From assembly GCA_003313425.1 (NCBI GenBank), contig NHZP01000031.1, positions 248,001 through 312,000 on the forward strand: a stretch of 64,000 nt of DNA, read 5' to 3'. Numbering within the stretch: position 1 is the first letter of the stretch; every line of letters starts with the position of its first letter. Below are positions 56,578 through 64,000 of this stretch, one piece after another. Origin of the DNA: Pseudopyrenochaeta lycopersici (taxonomy: Eukaryota > Ascomycota > Dothideomycetes > Pleosporales > Pseudopyrenochaetaceae). Position numbers and translations under genes: made by a program. Under the pieces are notes generated by a model. That model ran no database searches. It saw only the letters and a program-made list of their open reading frames with translations, and had not been told where the DNA came from.

Positions 56578-58491
56578 ATGGCTTCTTATTTTGCATCAAG
56601 TGTTCTCATAACAGCGCTTGTGCTGGCGCCAGTTCAATCCCGTACGCTTTTTCGATATGAGCAGCAACAGCTGACAAGAGAGTATGTAGCCTCGTTGTCG
56701 GACGAGGATGCACAGCTGCTCGCTTTTGATGGACAATTTGAGTCCATAGCAGTGAACACAACAGACAAACAATGCCGCTATGATCCTACTCATGGACGGT
56801 GGCCTTCAGAAAAAGCATGGAAGAAGTTGAGGAAACAATTGAGCTCGCCGGATATACTCATATCCACGATACCACAAGCTTCCGTTTGCTATGGTACTGC
56901 GAAGGACGATGTGAAGTGCCAACAACTGGCTAAGAGTTGGACCGACTCGTACACGCACATTGATGACCCAACAGAGGTCCTTTCGCCAATTTATCAAGGC
57001 TTAACATGCCAGCCACCCTCAATATACGACAGTGGAAGTTGTACGCTTGGCGGATATCCAGCGTATGTGATCAAAGCGAAAACAGTTTCAGATATTCAAT
57101 GTGGCATCAACTTTGCGCGAAATGATAACTTGCGATTAGTTGTGAAGAACACTGGCCATGATTTCGCAGGAAAATCCGCAGGCTACGGAGCGTTGAGCGT
57201 TTGGACACATGAATTAAAGGATATCCTGTTCTTTGACAACTATGTGGACGAGTCTGGGTATAGAGGTCCAGCGATAAAGGCTGGAGCAGGAGTACAAGCA
57301 TTCGAGCTGTATAAATTTGCAAATGAGCGGGCGGTTGTTGCGATCGCTGGTGAGGGCCAAGTATTGCCGCCTACATGCTCTTTAGTGATAATGGCTTATT
57401 CGTTACAGACAGTCGGCGTATTCGGAGGCTATATTCAAGGTGGCGGCCACTCACCTCTCAGCTCAATCTATGGCATGTCAGCGGATCATGTTTTGGGTTT
57501 TGAGGTCATCACCCCTATTGGTGAATTCGTAACCGCCAATTCCACGAGCAACCAGGACCTCCTCTGGGCTTTGAGGGGAGGTGGAGGAGGAACTTTTGGC
57601 GTGGTGACCTCTGTCACCATTAAAGCTTACAATGACATGCCTGTTGCCGCAGCCTCGTGGACACTGGACAGTGCTAAACTTGGCAGAGAAAAATTTTGGG
57701 CAGCGGTTAGGGCGTACTTCGATCGAGCCATCGATAATGTCGATGCTGGGACGTACAGCTATTGGATGATTGTGCCAGCAGGACAGGAGTTTTTGTTTAT
57801 CATGCGGCCATTCTTCGCACCAAACAAGACTGCCAGCCAACTCAACACCATTCTTGGACCCTACTTCTCAAAGCTAACCTCACTTAACATCACTTTCTCG
57901 CCCAAGATTACCGAATACAAGAAATTTTATCCCGCCTGGCAGGCGGAATTTCCACTTGAACCAATGTCGGACGTCTCATCGGTTGTGAGCTCCCGCCTTT
58001 TCCCCCGCTCAAATTTCGCCTCTGAAACCGGTCGCAACATAACCTTTAACGTCCTGAAGCAAACTGCAGAAGCTGGGCAAGTGCTCATAGCATTTAACAT
58101 GGCGACCCGTGGTAGCAACCCTGACAATGCTGTTAACCCAGCGTGGCGCAATTCTATTTACCACATCATCGCCGGTGCCGCAGTTAATCATAAAACATCT
58201 ACTTCGACCATCATGGCATCTCGTTCAGCTTTTACGAATGGTACTATGAGGAAGTGGCGCGACATCACTCCTGGAAGCGGTTCGTACTTGAATGAGGCGG
58301 ATAGACTGGAGCCGAACTGGCAGCAGAGTTTCTGGGGTGACAAGTATGCGAGACTCCTTGATATTAAGAAAGAGTTAGATCCTAGAGATATTTTTTGGGC
58401 GCATCATGCTGTTGGAAGTGAGGGCTGGAGAGTTGAGAGCTTTGATGGGTTGCCAAATGAAAACGGGAAACTGTGTAACGTTGAAGGGTGA
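56578..58491 (+). CDS. Secreted FAD-linked oxidoreductase of the BBE family (isoamyl-alcohol-oxidase-like)
   Basis: The frame is open from ATG 56578 to TGA 58491, but 57361-57408 has all marks of a 48-nt intron (GTATTG to TTACAG, multiple of three, no stop). Its removal restores the family block GEGQ-TVGVFGGYIQGGGHS and gives 621 residues. A signal peptide (MASYFASSVLITALVLAPVQS) leads a PCMH FAD-binding domain and a C-terminal BBE region (DPRDIFWAHHAVGSEGW). His194 in NTGHDFAGKS is the usual flavin-anchoring residue; the second anchoring cysteine is absent, replaced by Gly-Glu-Gly-Gln. Relatives include isoamyl alcohol oxidase and alcohol oxidases in polyketide pathways such as zearalenone formation. 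The substrate here is unknown. Confidence 0.92.
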   Translation: MASYFASSVLITALVLAPVQSRTLFRYEQQQLTREYVASLSDEDAQLLAFDGQFESIAVNTTDKQCRYDPTHGRWPSEKAWKKLRKQLSSPDILISTIPQASVCYGTAKDDVKCQQLAKSWTDSYTHIDDPTEVLSPIYQGLTCQPPSIYDSGSCTLGGYPAYVIKAKTVSDIQCGINFARNDNLRLVVKNTGHDFAGKSAGYGALSVWTHELKDILFFDNYVDESGYRGPAIKAGAGVQAFELYKFANERAVVAIAGEGQVLPPTCSLVIMAYSLQTVGVFGGYIQGGGHSPLSSIYGMSADHVLGFEVITPIGEFVTANSTSNQDLLWALRGGGGGTFGVVTSVTIKAYNDMPVAAASWTLDSAKLGREKFWAAVRAYFDRAIDNVDAGTYSYWMIVPAGQEFLFIMRPFFAPNKTASQLNTILGPYFSKLTSLNITFSPKITEYKKFYPAWQAEFPLEPMSDVSSVVSSRLFPRSNFASETGRNITFNVLKQTAEAGQVLIAFNMATRGSNPDNAVNPAWRNSIYHIIAGAAVNHKTSTSTIMASRSAFTNGTMRKWRDITPGSGSYLNEADRLEPNWQQSFWGDKYARLLDIKKELDPRDIFWAHHAVGSEGWRVESFDGLPNENGKLCNVEG

Positions 58492-59090
58492 TGAAGTGGA
58501 TTTGTGTGATGTGTAATCATAAAATGAAGAGAGAAATTTGTAACGAGCTGATAGTGAAATTTATATTGAGATGATTTGGGACTCAACGATCGATCGTGAG
58601 TCAACAGAGGAGTCTATTCCGATAGCGTCCTGGTGGATACTTGGCAACTAAGGCAATACAGTAAACAACTGAAGAATGCCATAGCGCATGAAGTGCACAA
58701 ACGCCGTATGTTTATACATCTCCGCATGGAGCAGCCGCCAAGCATCATACGCAGATACTCGTTTGCAACCATGTGGCTTTCTCCATTTACCAATCAACAC
58801 CTCCTTCCACCTCCTCTAATTTCGAAATCGGCTATGCGTATCAATCCTATGCTCCAATTCGAGAGGCATGTATGGTTCCTGAAGGGCAAAGGCAGACGTA
58901 GCGTTACATTGTGTAAACAAAAACCTTGAAAGACACTGAGACTAAAATGCATGGATTCAGTTCTGCATGTGAAGAACTGTGTCGGTACCTCTGATGACAT
59001 ATATAGGGAGACATCACTCAGGAACGGCCCGGATTTTTACAACGCCTGACTCCTCGCTCTAACCAAACATTTCGAAATCAAAATTCATAC
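58492..59090. other. Convergent intergenic gap
   Basis: Space between the convergent BBE oxidase and membrane-protein genes. No gene or element is recognisable. Confidence 0.45.
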
Positions 59091-60267
59091 CTAATTGACA
59101 TGCATCTCAATCTCCGCCTTCTTTTCAATCCCATGCACCTGCTTGAGTGGTATGTCGCTATCCTCGCTCCTCGCCATGCTCGAGTTCCTCTCGATCTTAC
59201 TTGTGCGCGAAAAATTCGATTTGAAGGGGTCGGGGTGTTGCGAGTAACCACTCCGTGAGCGAGAGCCATACGAGTACCCTTGTCGCTGCGATGTATTCTG
59301 GGACGAAAAGCTGTCGGACTTGAAGAAGTAGTAGTATATCGAGCGGAAAAGACCGAGGTTGGTGGCTATGATCCCAAGGCAGAGTTCTGCCATGGCCCAG
59401 ATCGCTACGATAGAGTATTCATCTGGAGGGGAGAGGTCAGTGGTGGGTGAGCTAATAACCTGTAGCGGAGACTTACAAGCAAGGTCTTTTGACTTCGCAT
59501 TGAGAGACTTAGCTCTAATTGCTGAGCACGCAGTGCAAATCAATCCCATTGCCATCAGCGTACAAATTGAAACCTTCTTTTTGAGTGGAAGTTGTACTTT
59601 CCACATGATGACGATTGGAAGCAGTGAACACAACAAGTCCGTAACTATGGATAATCCTTTGTATGATCAGCAAAAAGCGGTATACCTAGCAGATGAAGAA
59701 CTTACCAGCTTGCACGTAGATTGAGTAGATGCGAACTTCTGCAGGCCAACACTTCCCCGACGCAGGCCGCCAGTGAGCACTGATGGGTCTGCACTGCGCG
59801 AGAAGGACGATACTACACTCAAGTGCTGACGCAGTCAGGACGGTGATGACGACTCCTGTAAGGATCTTCATCTTCTTCGAGTTCTTGATCCTCGTCACCA
59901 GCAGGCAAACTGATATCTTGACCAAGGCCATGGCCGCAAAGAGGACATGCTGTGCATACCAGCTGTACATATTGATGTACTCTCTGTCGCCTTTGGAAAG
60001 ATAAACACCGCGTTTCCCTTTCCCGCGCGTGACGGCTTGAATGCCTAAGGCGGCTTCAATGACGGTCAAACACATCGCCGCCATGATGGTGTAGTCGTCC
60101 CATCCTAGTGCTCGGCGTCCCTTGCGTACCCATATTCGAAGGACTGTAGTAATGAATGCAACTACGGTGAATATCACGGATACGATGATGATGGCCGGTC
60201 CCTTATCGTCCTTTTTGGAAGGGTCGTCTCCGCGGATGCCAAGTGTAGGCATGATGAATTCAAGCAT
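59091..60267 (-). CDS. Rhodopsin-like integral membrane protein (PTH11/SAT4 type)
   Basis: Three exons (60267-59706, 59644-59477, 59422-59091) joined in phase give 353 residues. About seven hydrophobic helices occupy residues 20-275, with motifs of the fungal rhodopsin-domain family: VLRIWVRKGRRALGWDDYTI after the first helix, CRPISAHW in an outer loop, and TDLLCSLLPIVIMWKVQ. The tail beyond residue 275 is soluble and rich in Ser, Tyr and Arg, likely cytosolic and phosphorylatable. There is no CFEM domain, unlike PTH11 itself. Such proteins are abundant in plant-associated ascomycetes and some act as receptors for surface cues; most are uncharacterised. Position beside secreted oxidases may be coincidental. 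Confidence 0.88.
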
Positions 60268-61625
60268 AAGGGTCTTTGAAGAATAGATAATGAGCTATCA
60301 GAGCTGTCAGGCTCGGGGGATCAACCGGATGTCTTATTCTTGTCGCACAGATTGCAGATCGCATGCACTTGATCCTTCGCACTCCATCTGGTATATGTGG
60401 AGGGTACGCAGTGCATGAGGAGTTTGGGTGGCTGTTGTTTCGCATTGCTGATCCCAACGATTGGAATCAGCACTTGGTACGGGGCCCTGGCGCCGGGGCG
60501 CCGGATGGTCGACTTTGGAACAGTACTGAGTTTCCATGTTACTTGGTGTTCTTCCCAGGCGCAATGAATGGTCGGATTGTTTGCTCCGTATGTCATACTT
60601 TGTTTTTAGCCAGGGGGAAGCCATGGCAATTCGCTTCGCTTCACGCCGGTTGCTTTTTCAACAGCGGCTGAGCCATCCTACTGGAACAGGGCCGCCCACA
60701 AGTTCAAGCGCTCAAGGCATATCTTATCCTCTTTAAGCAGGCGGTGCCAAAGGGCATCCCACGTCATTCATCGGACCACGCTCCGCTTCCAACCAAAAAG
60801 TAGCTCAGCCGGAGTCTCTCCGACAGAACAGCGATGATCACAACGTGTCACAACGTGCCACAGCAGCGTTACGGCGCGGCGATCCATGAGTTCAAGCATC
60901 AAATATAATTTTCGGCTGACATGTCATCTAATGCAGAGACCGTTGATAGTTCTTGAAGCTCATCTTAAGTCTGACGGTTAAGCCCACTAGGGTGGCGGGA
61001 CGGACGGCAGGGGAACGGAGGCCCCCAGCCGCGGTAGCGTCGGGTCCGCTTCTCGTAAATCTTGCATCGGCCAAGATCTGGCATGCAGGCACGGCTAAGT
61101 TTGAGACGAGATATGGTTGCTCTCAACGAATAGCCACGCTGTATGGTATCGGCTTGAAGTTGGTGATTCGCTACTGCTGCCAAGGGTGGGAACTCAACAC
61201 AACATGAGCAAAAAGCCACTGCTCTTAGGAGTACGTTTCGAGATTGTGCGGGCGCTGGTATTCGGTTGTGCTTCTTAATGTAGAAATGATGTTCGTGCTG
61301 GTGCCACCGGCAGAAACCCCCGCCTTGACTGCATGTACGCCATACCCATTTGGGCACACGTCTTAAGTACCATGTTTCTTACCGTTCGCTTCGAGCAAGC
61401 CTCGTAGTCATCATTTTCAAGGAAAGGTTGGCATGGTCCAATCTCCATGAGTCGTGGGATGCCCGTGGACTTGCTTCAGATGAATGACTGCAGATAATCT
61501 TCTTGCAGCCTCTTTTACCTTGTTTCTGGCTCAACCTTCCACAATCGCTAGAGCCGGTAACCTTGGGCTAAAAACACCTCCTTGTCTCAGGCATTGCTAC
61601 GTCGTATTTGCGGAACACCTTCGCC
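60268..61625. other. Divergent intergenic region
   Basis: A 1.36-kb gap from which the membrane protein (minus) and the secreted GMC oxidase (plus) diverge. Ordinary composition with a short GC-rich palindromic word near 60490. No gene is supported, although small frames exist on both strands. Confidence 0.45.
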
Positions 61626-63488
61626 ATGCGAGGGCTGACATTCGGGTCCATTCTTACCGCTGGGCTGGGTTTCCTGCAAGGCGCCAGCGGATACGCAGAA
61701 TGCCGCGTGGAGGATGGGAATTTTGACTTTGTATGCCCCCTTTCCACGTGTCGGCCTTCGGTCTAATTATTCATTTAGGTCGTTGTCGGAGGTGGCACCG
61801 CTGGTCTTGCCGTGGCAACTCGACTGAGCAAGACCTTGCCAAAGGATTGCGTGTTGGTAATTGAAGCCGGGCCGGATGGTCGCAATGAACAGAGAATCTA
61901 TGTTCCTGGACTTCGAGGTTCAACACTCGGCGGTGTCTATGATTGGGTACTCCCGACAGTGCCCCAGACTGCAGCAAATGGCCGCGTCATTCCGCACAAC
62001 CGCGGTAAGGTTCTTGGAGGGACATCTGCCTTGAACCTCCTCGTCTGGAATCGAGCGACCGTAAAGGAGTTCAATGCCTGGGAGGAGCTCGGAAACCCAG
62101 GCTGGGGTTGGAAGAATATGTATCCTGCCATGCTCAAAGCAGAGAACTTTCAACGCCAAGATGGTGTTGCCCAGTACGGTTCGGCCGGCGTGGGGTATGG
62201 GGGTCCAGTCCAGACCGCCTTGATAGAGAATCCTCCGGCTCACCTGCAAGCCTGTATTCCCACCCTAGGAAATCTAGGTGTGCCAAATAACCTTGAGTCA
62301 TTGAACGGGAATAGCATCGGCGCAGCATATCAACCAGCTATGCACCGCATTTCGAATCATACGCGGTCTTATTCTGTTGATTATCTTCGGAGAGGTGGCG
62401 GAAATCTAGTGATTCTCTTCAACTCTACAGTCCACAAAGTCAATCTTGACAAGACAGGACGCAAAGCCATCGGCGTCACACTTGTTGGGGGTCAAGAGAT
62501 CAATGCTAAGAAAGAGGTAATTGTTTCAGGAGGTAGCTTACTTTCTCCCAAGATTCTTGAACTCTCAGGTATTGGACAGAAGGCAGTACTTTCCAAAGCT
62601 GGTATCAAACAAATTGTCGATCTTCCAGGCGTTGGCGAGAATCTTCAAGACCACCTGCGGATTCAAACGACGTACGAGCTGAAGCCCGAAGTACTGGGAC
62701 TGGATATTTTGAGATACAATGCAACCCGCGCGGCCATTGAATTGGACTTGTGGAGACGAGGCCAGACATCCCTTTATCAGTACGCTGGTAGCTGCTACGG
62801 CTTTATGAAGTGGAAGCAGGCTCTTGGTGATGACAAAAAATTGATACAGCTTGCGCAACAGTCGGCCGACAAATCGAATGTAATTGACAAGAAAAAGTTG
62901 GCACTCCTCACAGATTCAAAGTCTGGAGCTCCAGATCTTGAAGTAGTATTTGGAGATGGCTACATTGGTACTAGAGGCTATCCTACCAACGGCACGGCCG
63001 GCTATGGAAAGCAGTACGCCACGCTCATTGCTGGTGTCCAGCATCCTCTTGCTCGCGGATCAGTCCACATCAATGGCTCTGATCCCGCGATCAAGCCAAT
63101 CATCGATCCTAGATACCTTGGTACTGCGTTTGACTTGGAAGCCACTATCCAGGCGGTTAAATATTTACGCAAGATGGCCACCACAGCACCATTCAAGGAC
63201 GTTTGGGTAACTGAGTTCGACCCAGGATTTGCCACTACCACAGACGCACAATGGGAGACATATGTAAGGAATAATGTGTTCACTTTTTTCCACCCGCTCG
63301 GCACATGTGCTATGCTGCCGAAGAAGGACGGCGGCGTGGTGGATCCTCAATTGAAGGTGTATGGCGTGGAGAATTTGAGGGTAGTCGATGCTAGTGTAAT
63401 ACCGATGATTATCTCAGCCCATATTCAGACCGCGATATATGGTATCGCTGAACGAGCTGCTGATATTATCGCTGCTGAGCACTCCTGA
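61626..63488 (+). CDS. Secreted GMC-family FAD oxidoreductase (AA3-like)
   Basis: Two exons (61626-61730, 61779-63488; 48-nt intron, phase 0) encode 604 residues. The first exon supplies a signal peptide (MRGLTFGSILTAGLGFLQGASG) and the first FAD-binding strand, completed in exon 2 as VVVGGGTAGLAVATRL. The GMC signatures GKVLGGTSALNLLVWNRA and SGGSLLSPKILELSGIG are intact. The catalytic His pair is near residue 539 (FFHPLGTCAM) and 582 (SAHIQTAIYG). Secreted relatives include glucose oxidase/dehydrogenase, aryl-alcohol oxidase and patulin-type oxidoreductases that produce peroxide or quinol turnover outside the cell. Several N-glycosylation motifs (NHT, NST, NAT, NGT) fit an extracellular protein. 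Without the first exon the flavin-binding start would be missing, so this start is well supported. Confidence 0.93.
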
Positions 63489-64000
63489 TCGCGGTATATT
63501 AGTGCTTAACCTGGCTAGCGTAATAGCCAGTAATGAAGTCGCACCAAACGTCTGGTGTCCTCGTACTCTGTCATCCTTCGCTTCAAACCGAGTGAGCTAA
63601 ATTAATGTCTTTAATTCATTGGGTTTGACTGTGATCAGTTTTATTACACTTTATCTGTTGACTCTCCCTTTACCTTGCGCAACGCGTGAGAACACGTAGG
63701 TGGTTATTGATGTACTAGGGTAAGTATGTGCAGATGATTATTTATGTTACATTGTTGACTCTTCAACACTTCTCCCGCTCCTCTGATAAGAGAATAAAAT
63801 CTACTCCTACTCAGCACTCAGCGTGCATTTGCGATGCCCGGCAGAGTTTCCGAGCACTGTGTGAACAGCATCTCCAGTTCGTAAAGACAGAAGATATCTG
63901 AAAATAGCTCCATATCTTCTCTAGCTCATTTATCCTGATTTTCCGAGCTTTTAATTTCCTGGCTAGCTTCATCATTCCGTCAAGCTCTTGAAGACGCTAC
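63489..64000. other. Downstream sequence to window edge
   Basis: Presumed 3' untranslated region of the GMC gene and spacer. No coding signature is recognised before the right edge. Confidence 0.45.

Noticed and set aside
1..64000. tRNA, rRNA or CRISPR features
   Set aside because: I looked for T-arm-like motifs, rRNA-like blocks and regularly spaced repeats and saw none that I could support.

Overview
The window is nuclear DNA of a filamentous ascomycete. The gene families and intron style (mostly 45-70 nt introns with GTAAGT/GTATGT-like donors) fit Dothideomycetes, probably Pleosporales. The order-level placement is inference from family content, not a database match. Protein genes were built by joining open frames across GT-AG introns and checking phase at every junction, so exon lists in the entries are frame-consistent.

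Left half (about 2-26 kb), mostly housekeeping. After the edge of a HET-domain gene come a mitochondrial rhomboid protease, a large Cys-rich PHD-finger protein of unknown role, the ergothioneine synthase Egt1, a lineage-type hypothetical protein, the phospholipid methyltransferase CHO2, and a peroxisomal Lon protease ending in a PTS1-like tripeptide. This part closes with a HET-NACHT-WD40 protein, a fungal NLR-like nonself-recognition candidate, whose WD region is reduced to one clear repeat.

Right half (about 27-64 kb), accessory in character: long gene-poor and AT-rich gaps and many oxidoreductases. It holds two berberine-bridge-type flavin oxidases, two GMC oxidoreductases, a P450 with a nonsense lesion and a damaged start, an NmrA-like dehydrogenase-fold protein, a secreted metallo-beta-lactamase-fold protein, a rhodopsin-like (PTH11/SAT4-type) membrane protein, a second intact HET protein, an AhpD-like protein, and a secreted low-complexity repeat protein built from nine Asn/Ala/Asp/Glu-rich units. 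No polyketide, peptide or terpene backbone synthase is visible, so a classical metabolite cluster cannot be claimed. A BBE oxidase and a GMC oxidase are divergently transcribed from one 1.4-kb region.

Most unusual items: the repeat protein and a 36-base echo of its C-terminal coding end 6 kb away; the WD-repeat-contracted NLR; the P450 pseudogene (TGG to TAG in a conserved motif plus a dinucleotide shift at the start); complementary loss of opposite flavin-anchoring residues in the two BBE proteins; and a roughly 970-residue zinc-finger protein that becomes visible only when a 54-nt intron removes an in-frame TGA. No rRNA, tRNA, CRISPR array or intact transposon was recognised.
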